Positions 18,741 to 27,492 are shown, counted from the first letter of the stretch. The stretch is 64,000 nt of DNA from Rossellomorea sp. AcN35-11 (GCA_030388825.1 CP128835.1:3838001-3902000), one strand, 5' to 3'. A program made the numbers and translations. Notes: generated by a model not told the origin, from the letters alone.

Positions 18741-19001
18741 TTATCGGCTTCTGACAAGCATATTGACGGCTTCTTGAATGGCGTCTTCTGCATTGAGGCC
18801 CTCTTCTTCTGATTCACGGATGCAAGCTTCGAGATTTTTCGCAACAATGAGGCCGATTGTACGGTCAACGGCTGTACGGACAGCAGATAATTGAGTCACG
18901 ACATCTTTGCAATGCTTTTCATCTTCCATCATTTTCAATACGCCACGGACTTGTCCTTCAAGACGCTTCATGCGATTGGTCACTTCTTTATTATATTCCA
19001 T
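18741..19001 (-). CDS. CsoR/FrmR-family transcriptional regulator, CstR-like cysteine pattern
   Basis: The 86-residue all-helical DNA-binding protein begins MEYNKEVTNRMKRLEGQVRG, typical of the DUF156 family. It contains only two cysteines, C31 (EKHCKDV) and C60 (NLEACI). The copper-binding His of CsoR, four residues before the second Cys, is Asn56 here. Two Cys at 31 and 60 without the His is the pattern of persulfide-sensing CstR rather than copper-sensing CsoR. I chose the ATG at 19001 behind GGGGTG; the longer frame to 19064 adds residues without family similarity. No sulfur-detoxification genes are adjacent, so its target is elsewhere or itself. Confidence 0.8.
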   Translation of the reverse strand: MEYNKEVTNRMKRLEGQVRGVLKMMEDEKHCKDVVTQLSAVRTAVDRTIGLIVAKNLEACIRESEEEGLNAEDAIQEAVNMLVRSR

Positions 19002-19148
19002 TTTGGACACCCCATATTGATTTATTCGTTCTACCATAGTATTAAAATGAGTAAACTTTTGCAATCATCCGCACTTTGATTAAGCGAAGGATTTCAGTAC
19101 AATACCATTATAACCTTTTTTACTATAATAATGAATATGAGGGATTGC

Positions 19149-20069
19149 ATGTTAACATCTTTACGTAAAAAATATCCTGATTCCATCATTCAAAACCACT
19201 ATCCGACCAATCTTGAAGATCAGAGGATATGGTTTACAGATGATGCAGAAAATCAATACATAGGCATAGATAAAAGAGAAATCACTTCTGAGGAAATAGA
19301 ATTGCTTCAATGCTTGTTCAGGGAGATAAAAGACGCCGCCGGAGTATTGAATGATTCTGGTCACTCGAAGGAATGGTTCAACTTCTTATTTAATGAGGGT
19401 CCGAGACCCGCATTTAGTGAGGGTGATTTTCGCATCATTCAATTTTACTTAAAGGAGAGTTTAGACCAGTCCTTATTGAAAGAAGCCCTCAAACATCTAG
19501 TACCCCTCAATACGATTCTAGTATTGAAAGATGATCAAACAGGATTTCTTATTGAGGAAAAGAGTGACTGGAATATGGATGAAGAGCAATTAATGTCGAT
19601 TTCTCATGTGATTGAATCAGACTTTTTCGTCACTCTCACTTATTTCATGGGACAATTCCATGAAGTTTGTCCACAGCAATTCCCTCTTACATTTAAGTAT
19701 GAACGGGAATTATTTTCTTTTTCAAGATTGGTGCAGAAGCAGTCAGGTATTCAGAATATGGTGAAGGTCCTTCCTGCCTTTGCACTGCACCACTTACCTT
19801 ATGAATGGAAGGAACCATTTTTTTCTAAGGTGGCGGAAGTCTTTTTGGAAGAACCTGAGTTAATACACACTGTAAAGGCTTTTCTTGAAAATCAATCCAA
19901 CATCAGTCAAACTGCCAAAATGTTATTTATGCATCGCAATAGCGTCCAGTACCGTATTGATAAATTCATTGAAAAAACCAACATAGATATTAAGACTTTT
20001 CAGGGTGGAATTTTAGCTTATTTTGCTTGCCTGAACTTTCAATCTGACAACCTGCCTAAAAAGCTCTAG
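19149..20069 (+). CDS. yxkF: YxkF-like PucR/CdaR-type regulator next to msmX
   Basis: The product (about 306 residues) ends with a PucR-type helix-turn-helix: NISQTAKMLFMHRNSVQYRI followed by DKFIEKTNIDIKTF. The rest resembles B. subtilis YxkF, which lies next to msmX there too. I chose the ATG at 19149 (MLTSLRKKYPDS) because GAGGG is five bases upstream; ATGs at 19131 and 19137 are possible. It is transcribed in the same direction as msmX with a 97-base gap, and is a candidate regulator of it. The inducer is unknown. Confidence 0.75.
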   Translation: MLTSLRKKYPDSIIQNHYPTNLEDQRIWFTDDAENQYIGIDKREITSEEIELLQCLFREIKDAAGVLNDSGHSKEWFNFLFNEGPRPAFSEGDFRIIQFYLKESLDQSLLKEALKHLVPLNTILVLKDDQTGFLIEEKSDWNMDEEQLMSISHVIESDFFVTLTYFMGQFHEVCPQQFPLTFKYERELFSFSRLVQKQSGIQNMVKVLPAFALHHLPYEWKEPFFSKVAEVFLEEPELIHTVKAFLENQSNISQTAKMLFMHRNSVQYRIDKFIEKTNIDIKTFQGGILAYFACLNFQSDNLPKKL

Positions 20070-20131
20070 GGAACTTTGTGCAGGTTGACCATTCCTTTTT
20101 GAATCCGCTTTCTCTACAATGAATTCATAGA

Positions 20132-20145
20132 TGAAAACGATTGCA
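20132..20145. promoter_or_regulatory. cre-like site upstream of msmX
   Basis: TGAAAACGATTGCA matches the cre consensus TGWAANCGNTNWCA at 13 of 14 positions. It lies 22 bases before the msmX start, close to the GGAGG. This position could give roadblock-type repression, but I have no direct support. Confidence 0.35.
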
Positions 20146-20166
20146 TTTCAAGGAGGAGAAAGAAAA

Positions 20167-21264
20167 ATGGCTGAATTAAAATTAGATCACATCCACAAAA
20201 TTTATGATGGGAAGGTAACGGCAGTTAATGACTTTAACCTTCACATCCAAGATAAAGAATTCATTGTATTTGTCGGTCCGTCAGGTTGCGGAAAATCAAC
20301 TACCCTGCGAATGATTGCAGGACTAGAAGAAATTTCCAAAGGGGACTTCTCCATCGACGGAAAGCGTGTAAACGATGTGGCTCCAAAAGACCGTGATATC
20401 GCCATGGTATTCCAAAACTATGCCCTTTACCCTCATATGAGTGTCTATGATAATATGGCATTCGGACTGAAATTACGTAAATTTGATAAGCAGGAAATCG
20501 ACCGCCGTGTACAAGAAGCAGCTAAGATACTTGGTCTTGAAGCTCTTCTTGATCGGAAGCCAAAAGCATTATCCGGTGGTCAGCGTCAGCGTGTAGCGCT
20601 TGGACGTGCCATCGTACGTGATGCGAAAGTATTCTTGATGGATGAGCCTTTATCCAACCTCGATGCTAAGCTTCGTGTACAAATGCGTGCAGAAATCGCA
20701 AAGCTTCACCAGCGCCTGCAAACTACAACGATTTATGTAACCCATGACCAAACAGAAGCCATGACAATGGCAACGCGAATCGTTGTCATGAAAGATGGGG
20801 TTATCCAACAAGTCGGTTCACCAAAAGAAGTTTACGATAAGCCTGAAAATGTATTCGTAGGGGGATTCATCGGTTCACCTGCCATGAACTTCTTCCAAGG
20901 TTCCCTTGAAGAAGGTAAATTTGTGATCGGGAAGACCAAGGTATCCATTCCTGAAGGTAAAATGAAAGCTCTTCGCGAACAAGGTCATGTTGGTAAGAGT
21001 ATTACCCTTGGAGTCCGTCCTGAAGATATCCACGATGAGCCATTATTCTTAGATACTGCAGAAGGAGCCAAAATCATGGCGAAGATCGAAGTATCAGAAC
21101 TTACAGGTGCAGAAACAATGCTCTACTCTCAATTAGAAGGACAAGAGTTTGTAGCCCGTGTAGACTCACGTACAGATATCGCAGCTGGTCAAACAATTGA
21201 ACTTGCGTTTGATATGAACAAGGCCCACTTCTTTGATGCAGAGACAGAGTCAAGAATTAGATAA
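20167..21264 (+). CDS. msmX: MsmX, shared ATPase of carbohydrate ABC importers
   Basis: The 365-residue ATPase has the same length as B. subtilis MsmX. It shows Walker A GPSGCGKST, Q-loop FQNYALYPHM, signature LSGGQRQRVALGRA, Walker B FLMDEPLSNLD, and an H-loop YVTHDQTEA. A C-terminal regulatory (MalK-type OB fold) domain starts near residue 240. MsmX energises several sugar importers (maltodextrin, arabinan, others), and as expected no permease gene is adjacent. The ATG at 20167 follows GGAGG by 9 bases; the frame extending to 20131 is discarded. Confidence 0.95.
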   Translation: MAELKLDHIHKIYDGKVTAVNDFNLHIQDKEFIVFVGPSGCGKSTTLRMIAGLEEISKGDFSIDGKRVNDVAPKDRDIAMVFQNYALYPHMSVYDNMAFGLKLRKFDKQEIDRRVQEAAKILGLEALLDRKPKALSGGQRQRVALGRAIVRDAKVFLMDEPLSNLDAKLRVQMRAEIAKLHQRLQTTTIYVTHDQTEAMTMATRIVVMKDGVIQQVGSPKEVYDKPENVFVGGFIGSPAMNFFQGSLEEGKFVIGKTKVSIPEGKMKALREQGHVGKSITLGVRPEDIHDEPLFLDTAEGAKIMAKIEVSELTGAETMLYSQLEGQEFVARVDSRTDIAAGQTIELAFDMNKAHFFDAETESRIR

Positions 21265-21269
21265 TCTTA

Positions 21270-21305
21270 AAAAAAGCCGCACTCATTCATGAGTGCGGCT
21301 TTTTC
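21270..21305. terminator. Terminator after msmX
   Basis: AGCCGCACTCA pairs with TGAGTGCGGCT around a TTCA loop, with A and T runs on either side, so it can serve both msmX and the convergent small gene. Confidence 0.9.
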
Positions 21306-21307
21306 AA

Positions 21308-21559
21308 TTAAAACTCTGTCAAATCTATACTTTTCCCCTCTTCCTCTCCACATCGAATACATGTGAATAGATGAAGGCAGGTATCGGAGCAGCTGCTGTT
21401 CGGTATGCCGTCCGCTAGTTGCACATGCTGTATGTCCATATATGCGCTGTACTCATCGTAAAAATCATAATATCTTCCCTGGTCCGTTGTAGAGTCTCCA
21501 CATTTACCGCAGAGCCCCCTGTATTCAACGATTCCATTACATAATGCGCAAGCTTTCAT
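21308..21559 (-). CDS. Small cysteine-rich (zinc-ribbon-like) hypothetical protein
   Basis: The 83-residue protein has Cys pairs C4-C7 and C17-C20 near the start and C57, C61 (H63), C67 and C70 near the end. That is enough for two zinc sites. I do not recognise the family. A GGTGA site precedes the ATG. It could be a small regulatory or structural zinc protein; function cannot be said. Confidence 0.6.
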   Translation of the reverse strand: MKACALCNGIVEYRGLCGKCGDSTTDQGRYYDFYDEYSAYMDIQHVQLADGIPNSSCSDTCLHLFTCIRCGEEEGKSIDLTEF

Positions 21560-21678
21560 GCTGTGTCACCATACTTTCAATCAAAATCATTGTATAGTGT
21601 TATCCTTTTTACAAAGACGGTGATTTATGTAGAAAATTTAAAGGGATTTACAAGGAATAAATTCCCTGTCACCCAGTT

Positions 21679-21707
21679 GAATATAATCCCTCAAAAAAAC
21701 CATAATA
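21679..21707 (+). promoter_or_regulatory. Sigma-G promoter of the SASP gene
   Basis: GAATA (-35) and CATAATA (-10, fits CATNNTA) are separated by 17 bases, as in forespore sigma-G promoters of SASP genes. Transcription should start near 21714, which leaves a leader of about 137 bases before the SASP start codon. Confidence 0.7.
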
Positions 21708-21749
21708 CCTAGTAACAAGGAAGCAACAAGCTTTCTCCCCCCCACTCGA

Positions 21750-21817
21750 TGGGTTATACCATGTCAGATGGTCGCTCATGGAATAGCGTGCTGGTGCAAC
21801 TCCAGCTGACCCAACCA
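21750..21817 (+). ncRNA. tRNA-like cloverleaf in the leader of the SASP gene
   Basis: The region folds by hand into a four-way junction. A 7-bp closing stem joins 21750-21756 to 21807-21813 (one G-U pair). Arm 1 is 21758-21762 with 21768-21772 (5 bp, 5-base loop). Arm 2 is 21773-21776 with 21785-21788 (4 bp, 8-base loop). Arm 3 is 21790-21794 with 21802-21806 (5 bp, 7-base loop TGCAACT). ACCA follows the closing stem directly. The 7-bp acceptor-like stem, T-arm-like 5 bp + 7-base loop and ACCA end mimic a tRNA. A true tRNA is unlikely because the D-loop is short with no GG and the variable loop is one base. Function unknown; see findings. Confidence 0.45.
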
Positions 21818-21850
21818 AAAAAATTATACATTTTAAGGAGATGACAGACT

Positions 21851-22069
21851 ATGCAACAGCAACAATCTCGCAGCAACTCATCTAACCAACTAGTAGCTCC
21901 AGGAGCTCAACAAGCAATCGACCAAATGAAGTACGAAATCGCTTCTGAATTTGGCGTACAATTAGGACCAGATGCAACAGCTCGTGCTAACGGTTCTGTA
22001 GGTGGAGAAATCACTAAACGCCTGGTTCAAATGGCTGAACAACAAATCGGTGGCGGGTACCAACAATAA
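21851..22069 (+). CDS. sspB: Small acid-soluble spore protein, alpha/beta type
   Basis: The 72-residue protein is an alpha/beta-type SASP that coats spore DNA and is degraded by the GPR protease at germination. Family marks are [20 protein letters not shown], with the GPR cleavage region YEIASEFGV, and [14 protein letters not shown] near the end. The N-terminus is Gln/Ser rich. AAGGAG is 10 bases upstream of the ATG. A sigma-G promoter lies 144-172 bases upstream, so expression in the forespore is expected. The sspB symbol rests on neighbourhood to yheE-type genes and could be another alpha/beta SASP name. Confidence 0.93.
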   Translation: MQQQQSRSNSSNQLVAPGAQQAIDQMKYEIASEFGVQLGPDATARANGSVGGEITKRLVQMAEQQIGGGYQQ

Positions 22070-22088
22070 TTGAATAAATGAATGGATC

Positions 22089-22117
22089 AACCCCTGGTCT
22101 CTGACTGGGGGTTTTAT
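22089..22117 (+). terminator. Terminator after the SASP gene
   Basis: AACCCC and GGGGTT close a hairpin just after the SASP stop, followed by TTTTATTT. Confidence 0.8.
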
Positions 22118-22145
22118 TTGTCCTGTATGATCTATCAAAACAACA

Positions 22146-22176
22146 AAAACCGGCTCACTCTTTAAGAGCCGGTTGT
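22146..22176 (-). terminator. Terminator after fumC
   Basis: AACCGGCTC pairs with GAGCCGGTT, followed on the minus strand by TTTTTG. Confidence 0.8.
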
Positions 22177-22180
22177 TAGC

Positions 22181-23571
22181 TTATTCCTTATTGTGGACCA
22201 TATTGGCTGGATTTATCCACAGATCGTATTGCTCTTCGGTAACGTAACCTGATTGAATGGCCGCTTCTTTTAACGTCAATCCCTTTTGGTGAGCAGTCTT
22301 GGCAATCTCTGCTGCTTTCTCATAACCTATATGTGGATTTAATGCCGTCACGAGCATAAGTGATCTTTGAACAAACTCGTTAATCACCTCTATATTGGCT
22401 TCTATACCATTTACACATTTATCGTTAAAGGACTTTATAGCGTCTGTAAGAAGCCGTACGGATTGCAGCATATTATAGATGATGACAGGTTTAAAGACAT
22501 TCAGTTCAAAATTCCCCTGACTTGCCGCAAATCCGATGGCTGCATCATTTCCAAAGACCTGGGTGACGACCATCGTCACCGCCTCGCTCTGTGTCGGATT
22601 TACTTTCCCAGGCATAATCGAACTCCCAGGTTCATTTGCAGGTATCGTAATCTCTCCTATCCCGCTTCTCGGTCCACTGGCTAACCATCTCACATCATTC
22701 GCTATTTTCATTAAATCTGCCGCTAATGCTTTAACTGCACCATGTACATATACCACTTCATCATGAGACGTCAAGGCATGAAATTTATTATCAGATGAAA
22801 TAAACTTGATGCCAGTTTGCGTTTCTAATTGTTTAGCCACCTTGTCACCGAATTCAGGATCGGCATTTATCCCTGTCCCAACAGCGGTCCCCCCCGATTG
22901 CCAGATTGACTAAACGCTGGACACTTTCTCTCAGCATACTATAGGACCTTTCCATCATGGCCCTCCAGCCGCTGACTTCCTGACCCAGTGTCAACGGGGT
23001 GGCATCTTGAAGATGGGTACGGCCAATTTTGATGATATCAGTGAATTGGTCCTCTTTTTCTTTAAGTGTGGCAGTAAATTCCTGAAGGACGGGAAAAAGC
23101 TTTGATTCGATTTCCTGGTATGCAGCCAATGTGCATAGCGGTCGGGAATGTATCATTTGAACTTTGGGACATATTCACATCATCATTGGGATGTACCTTT
23201 TCCTCAACGCCATTTTCACGAAGGATCTCATTGGCACGATAAGCGATAACTTCATTGACATTCATATTGGATTGAGTTCCACTGCCAGTCTGCCATACAA
23301 CGAGGGGAAAATGTTCATCCCATTTTCCTTCAAGGATTTCTACACATGCCTGACCAATGGCATCCTTCTTTGCTTTTGAAAGCTTTCCAAGTGAGTGGTT
23401 GACGACTGATGCCGCTTTCTTTAACTGCGCGAAGGCGTATGTAACTTCTATGGGCATTTTCTCTGTACCGATCTGGAAATTTTCTTTACTTCTCTGCGTC
23501 TGAGCACCCCAGTACTTTTCCTTTGGCACTCTCATTTCTCCGATTGTATCACGTTCGATCCGATAGTCCAT
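22181..23571 (-). pseudogene. fumC: FumC class II fumarate hydratase, broken by two frameshifts
   Basis: Three adjoining frames form one fumarase of 462 residues once two single bases are removed. One is a G:C pair at 23126-23127 (restoring [16 protein letters not shown]). The other is a base in the C7 run at 22889-22895 (restoring [20 protein letters not shown]). The signature motif [11 protein letters not shown], the [13 protein letters not shown] region and [13 protein letters not shown] are intact. The enzyme interconverts fumarate and malate in the TCA cycle. Two breaks with all other residues conserved in an essential-type metabolic gene point to sequence errors. Confidence 0.9.
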
Positions 23572-23747
23572 TCTGGTTCCTCCCTTTTACGATTCATCTA
23601 TTACCATATTTCCACTAATCCAGTTGATCTAACCTATTTTTGAAAAGATTATGATATCCCTCTTTATTTATTCTTTAATCCTTCAAAAAGACACTTAAAA
23701 GGGCTCTTTTCGTAAACAGTGTTGCTATTCTTAAGAAGAAAGTAAAG

Positions 23748-23832
23748 GTTGATTTCCCCTTCAGGATGCTTGCTTTCCGAGGGGGGGGCTTGCGGTGAAC
23801 CTCATCAGGCGTTTCTCTGTGGGGAACTTTCG
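23748..23832. repeat. Degenerate copy of a Bacillaceae intergenic repeat
   Basis: The stretch from TTGATTTCCCCTTCAGG through GCTTGCTTTCCGAGGGG to the GTGAACCTCATCAGGCG part resembles a dispersed Bacillaceae repeat. That repeat reads GATTTCCG...GCTTTCCGCGGGG...GAGCCTCCTC. This identification is from memory. It also carries an 8-G run. The rest of the 23572-23886 gap holds only the fumC upstream region and a terminator. Confidence 0.5.
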
Positions 23833-23845
23833 AAAAGACCGATTA

Positions 23846-23883
23846 AAAAAAGATGAATGAGCAAGTGCCCATCCATCTTTTTG
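23846..23883 (-). terminator. Terminator after tcyC
   Basis: AAAAAGATG and CATCTTTTT form an imperfect long stem directly after the tcyC stop, with a T run on the minus strand. Confidence 0.75.
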
Positions 23884-23886
23884 AGT

Positions 23887-24627
23887 CTATTGAATTAAAT
23901 TAAGGAACTGTTTCGTACGTTCATTCTCAGGGGTTTCAAAGACTTGCTGGGGCGTGCCTTCTTCAACGATATAACCGCCGTCCATAAAAATGACTTTATC
24001 GGCGGCTTCTTTGGCGAATCGCATCTCATGTGTAACCACCACCATGGTCATTCCTTCCTCTGCAAGATCCTTCATGACCTTCAGGACGTCTCCCACAAGT
24101 TCGGGATCGAGTGCTGACGTAGGCTCATCGAAAAGCATGACTTCCGGCTCGATTGCCAATGCCCGTGCAATACCGACCCTTTGCTGCTGTCCACCTGAAA
24201 GCTGGAATGGATAGTAGTCCACTTTATCTCCCAGACCTACTTTTTCCAGAAGCCGAATGGCTTTCTTCCTTGTTTCGTCCCTGTTTCGTCTTTGTACGAC
24301 AGTCGGTCCTTCCATAACATTTTCCAATGCCGTCATATGGGGAAAAAGATTATAATTCTGGAACACCATGCCCGTTTTTCGTCTAAGCTTAATGAGCTCC
24401 TGTTTGGATAATTTCTTATTAAAATCAACGGAAGTCCCGGCAATCGAAACCTTTCCTTCATTAGGGATTTCAAGGGCATTCAAACAGCGCAGGAAAGTCG
24501 TTTTCCCTGAACCCGAAGGTCCGATCAGAACGATGACCTGTCCCTTATCGACCTCGACATTCATCCCCTTTAATACTTCTAATTGATCAAACCTTTTCGT
24601 TAAACCTTTGATGGAAATCATATTCAA
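23887..24627 (-). CDS. tcyC: TcyC-like polar amino acid (cystine) ABC transporter ATPase
   Basis: The 246-residue ATPase has Walker [11 protein letters not shown]-loop [10 protein letters not shown], signature [17 protein letters not shown], Walker [14 protein letters not shown] and H-loop VVTHEM. This is the GlnQ/HisP group. It is the last gene of a three-gene importer operon; the solute-binding protein closely resembles B. subtilis TcyA, which supports cystine as substrate. It starts 12 bases after the permease gene. Confidence 0.85.
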   Translation of the reverse strand: MNMISIKGLTKRFDQLEVLKGMNVEVDKGQVIVLIGPSGSGKTTFLRCLNALEIPNEGKVSIAGTSVDFNKKLSKQELIKLRRKTGMVFQNYNLFPHMTALENVMEGPTVVQRRNRDETRKKAIRLLEKVGLGDKVDYYPFQLSGGQQQRVGIARALAIEPEVMLFDEPTSALDPELVGDVLKVMKDLAEEGMTMVVVTHEMRFAKEAADKVIFMDGGYIVEEGTPQQVFETPENERTKQFLNLIQ

Positions 24628-24639
24628 TCTCCTTTATTA

Positions 24640-25336
24640 TTACTTGGCGATATATCGATCAAGGCGAGTCTCAATTCGCCCTTGAATGATGGATAGAATA
24701 AAGCAAATGATCCAGTACAACAAGGCTGCCTCCATGTACATAAGCAGGAATTCATAGTTGGTCGCAGCAATCTCCTGTGCTTTCCTGAACATTTCCGTTA
24801 CGAGAATTAATGAAGCAAGTGAGGTATCCTTCACCAAACTGATAAATGAGTTTGATAGAGGAGGGATGGATACCCTGGTTGCCTGTGGCAGGATGATTCT
24901 TTTCAAAGCCTGGGAATACGTCATGCCGATCGAATACCCTGCTTCCCATTGCCCTTTAGGAATGGATTGAATCGCTTGCACGGACGATTTCCGAGGAGTA
25001 TGCGCCTTTATTTAATGAGAATGCAATGACGGCGGACGGGAAAGGATCAAATTTGACCCCAAGTGTCGGTAACCCATAGAATATAATGAATAGCTGAACG
25101 AGTAAAGGTGTTCCCCTGATTGCCGATACATAAAACCTGGCAATTCCTCTTAGAATCGAAATGTTGGATAACCGGGCAAGTGCAGTCAATACGGCCAATA
25201 TCATACCTAAAGCAAAAGAAATGAGCGTTAGAGGGATAGAATAGTACAAAGCCCCCTCTAGCATTGGAAGCAGGGAGCTTTGTAAAATATCGATCATTGC
25301 TTCAGGATCCTGATAGATGCTATTTAGGAGATACAT
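24640..25336 (-). pseudogene. tcyB: TcyB-like permease, frameshifted
   Basis: Two overlapping frames make one 231-residue permease of the HisMQ family. The N-terminal part ends SEIVRA and the rest continues [20 protein letters not shown]. They join when one base is removed from TT at 24976-24977. The EAA loop ([22 protein letters not shown]) is intact. The start overlaps the end of tcyA by 17 bases. Everything else being conserved, I read this as a sequence error in a working gene. Confidence 0.85.
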
Positions 25337-26144
25337 CTTCTCCGAACCACTTCTCGGAAATCTCTTTATACGTACCGTCCTCCATCATTTCCTCTAACGC
25401 TTTGTTCACTTCTTCAACGAGTTTTTCATTTCCTTTACGGAACATCAGGCCGCTTTGTCCGGCTTCTTCTGCTTCAGCAGCAATTTTGACATTCGCGTTC
25501 GGCTGTTTCTTTAAGTAATCCAGAATAGAAATCTTATCATTGACCGTTACATCCACTCTTCCCTGCTCCAATAATTGGATCGATTGAGACAGGCCTTCTA
25601 CACCTTGGATTTCTGCACCGTTTTCTTCAGCGATGTCACGGTAGTTACTTGTCAGAGATTGAGCTGAAGTCAACCCTTTAATGTCCTCGAAAGATGTAAC
25701 ATCTTTGTTATCTTTAGATACAACCACTACAGCACTTGATTCAATATAAGGATTAGAGAAATCATATTTCTCCAGTCTGTCCTCACGGATACCAACCTGG
25801 TTGGCGATCACATCGAATCGTTTTGAATTCAATCCCTCAAACATGGCATCCCATTGAGTCTCTTGGAATTTAGCTTCAACACCAAGGCGTTTGGCCACTT
25901 CACGGGCAATTTCCACATCAAATCCTGTTAATTCCCCGGATTCGTCGTGGAATGTGAAAGGAGGATATGTACCTTCAGTACCAACCAGTAGTTCCCCTTC
26001 TTCCATGACTTGATCGTAAAGTGATGTTTCAGAGCTTTCTTTTGAATCACCATTGGATTCCTCTTTATCTTTAGATTGACCACATGCTGCTAATACCATG
26101 GATAAAGTTATTAGCAAGATGATGGATAATTTCCACTTTTTCAT
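25320..26144 (-). CDS. tcyA: TcyA-like cystine-binding lipoprotein
   Basis: The 274-residue protein has a lipoprotein signal peptide with lipobox LAAC around residue 21. A type-II periplasmic-binding fold follows: VGTEGTYPPFTFHDESGELT, GLNSKRFDVIANQVGI and LTSAQSLTSNY. These stretches match B. subtilis TcyA. It is anchored outside the membrane and hands cystine to TcyB. A GGGGGT ribosome site precedes the ATG, and a good sigma-A promoter lies 48-76 bases upstream. Confidence 0.9.
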   Translation of the reverse strand: MKKWKLSIILLITLSMVLAACGQSKDKEESNGDSKESSETSLYDQVMEEGELLVGTEGTYPPFTFHDESGELTGFDVEIAREVAKRLGVEAKFQETQWDAMFEGLNSKRFDVIANQVGIREDRLEKYDFSNPYIESSAVVVVSKDNKDVTSFEDIKGLTSAQSLTSNYRDIAEENGAEIQGVEGLSQSIQLLEQGRVDVTVNDKISILDYLKKQPNANVKIAAEAEEAGQSGLMFRKGNEKLVEEVNKALEEMMEDGTYKEISEKWFGEDVSPK

Positions 26145-26191
26145 CGTATAACCCCCACTATTCTTATCGGATTTAATTAACTACGATTGTC

Positions 26192-26220
26192 ATCATAAAA
26201 CGATACAAGGAATAAGTCAA
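26192..26220 (-). promoter_or_regulatory. Sigma-A promoter of tcyABC
   Basis: TTGACT and TATGAT are separated by exactly 17 bases on the minus strand, 48 bases before the tcyA start. I looked for a clear CymR operator here and cannot claim one. Confidence 0.65.
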
Positions 26221-26348
26221 CACAAAAGTTCTCAATTCGAGATTTTTCTTTCCTGCCCTTTGTAGTATGTAACCAGTGATGGCTAATCATGTAAATTTTC
26301 AGGAATTTGCGGTACACTATTCCAAACAGTCACTAGGAGGGCATATGT

Positions 26349-26951
26349 ATGAAGATTGCATTATTTGGAAGCACAGGACGAGTGGGTTCAGTCGTCTTTC
26401 AACAAGCACGGACGGCACATGAAGTGATCAGGCTAATGCGCACGGATAAAGGTGCGACAGATCATGATATAGTGGGGGATGTCCTGAACGAACCTGATGT
26501 GATGAGAACGATTGAAGGGTGTGATGCCGTGATCAGCTGCCTGAATACAGATAAAAAGGATGTACTTTCAAGAAGCATGCCACTCCTGTTAAAAGCGATG
26601 AGGCATCATGGAGTGAAGCGGATCATCACATGTGGAACTGCAGGTATCCTGCAGGCACGGAAGGATTCACGTTTATACCGGTTCCAATCAGATGAATCAA
26701 AGCGGAGAAGCACCACTGCCGCTGAGGACCATTTAAAAGCTTTTTTCATCTTACAAGCATCAGAAATGGATTGGACGATTGTTTGTCCTACCTATTTACC
26801 TGATGGTGAGAGAATTGGGGTGTACCGGACAGAAAAGGATATTCTACCACAGGGAGGTAAAAGCATTTCCATCTATGACACCGGGGATTTTATGTATAAA
26901 CAACTGTCTGATGACACTTACAGCAGAAGTCGAGTGGGGATAAGTTATTGA
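26349..26951 (+). CDS. NAD(P)-binding Rossmann-fold protein (NmrA/SDR-like)
   Basis: The 200-residue protein starts MKIALFGSTGRVGS, a glycine-rich dinucleotide loop. It continues with VISCLN and RIITCGTAG strands, as in atypical short-chain dehydrogenases with NAD(P)H-binding domains. AGGAGGGC precedes the ATG. No active-site Tyr-x3-Lys is clear. Function is likely redox or regulatory; I cannot specify the substrate. Confidence 0.75.
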   Translation: MKIALFGSTGRVGSVVFQQARTAHEVIRLMRTDKGATDHDIVGDVLNEPDVMRTIEGCDAVISCLNTDKKDVLSRSMPLLLKAMRHHGVKRIITCGTAGILQARKDSRLYRFQSDESKRRSTTAAEDHLKAFFILQASEMDWTIVCPTYLPDGERIGVYRTEKDILPQGGKSISIYDTGDFMYKQLSDDTYSRSRVGISY

Positions 26952-26963
26952 AGGCTACATAAA

Positions 26964-26990
26964 AAAGGGACAGTGTAAACTGTCCCTACG
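26964..26990 (-). terminator. Terminator between convergent genes
   Basis: AGGGACAGT pairs with ACTGTCCCT around GTAA; six T follow on the minus strand. Confidence 0.8.
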
Positions 26991-26996
26991 CCCTTA

Positions 26997-27492
26997 TTAT
27001 TTAAAGATCGTCGCAATGATTTCTTCCGTTGTCATACCGCTTTCCACTTCAAAAGTCCCTGGTCGCAATTCATTTTCAAGTCCACGGTTCTCTACTTCTT
27101 TGTAAAAGTCCAGACCACTTTTAATGATGTTGGCATTCTCCAGTGCATTCCCCACATCGATGCTGGTCATTCCACTTGAGACCGTCAACATCGTGCGGTA
27201 AACCACATCAGTTTCGTTTTTCTGCTCTTTTTTATCTTCTGTTTTTGCTGCCTGTTTCTCGTTCATACGTGCAAGCTGCTTATCCCATTCATCTTTTGTA
27301 TGTATGACAAAACCTTGGGAAGTCAGTTGGTCGACCATTTCTTCTTGTGAAAGTTTTTCTTTTTTAACGGTCTCTTCTCCCCCCTGTACTCTTCGCTTCA
27401 GACGGTCCGAACATATATACCCCACCTATTAAGGACGTTGAGATTAAGAGACCTGCCGCAAAACTGCGCAATGAATTAGGTGTCACTCTCAT
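26997..27492 (-). pseudogene. Membrane-anchored YceG/MltG-like domain protein, frameshifted
   Basis: Joining two frames gives a 164-residue protein. The start is MRVTPNSLRSFAAG followed by a membrane segment LLISTSLIGGVYMF, then a charged linker and a C-terminal domain (GMTSIDVGNALENANIIKSG...ELRPGTFEVESGMTTEEII). That domain resembles the small domain in front of MltG-type transglycosylases. The catalytic transglycosylase domain is absent. The frames join if one base is removed from the C6 run at 27379-27384. The ATG at 27492 overlaps the upstream gene's stop as ATGA, confirming the start. Confidence 0.75.

Noticed and set aside
21750..21817. A genuine tRNA gene in the SASP leader
   Set aside because: The acceptor and T-arm-like parts fit, but the D-loop has five bases without GG, the anticodon arm has a 4-bp stem with an 8-base loop and the variable region is a single base. 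I list it as tRNA-like only.
26144..26260. CymR operator upstream of tcyA
   Set aside because: TTATTCCTTGTAT near the promoter is only vaguely like the CymR consensus, so I call the promoter and not the operator.
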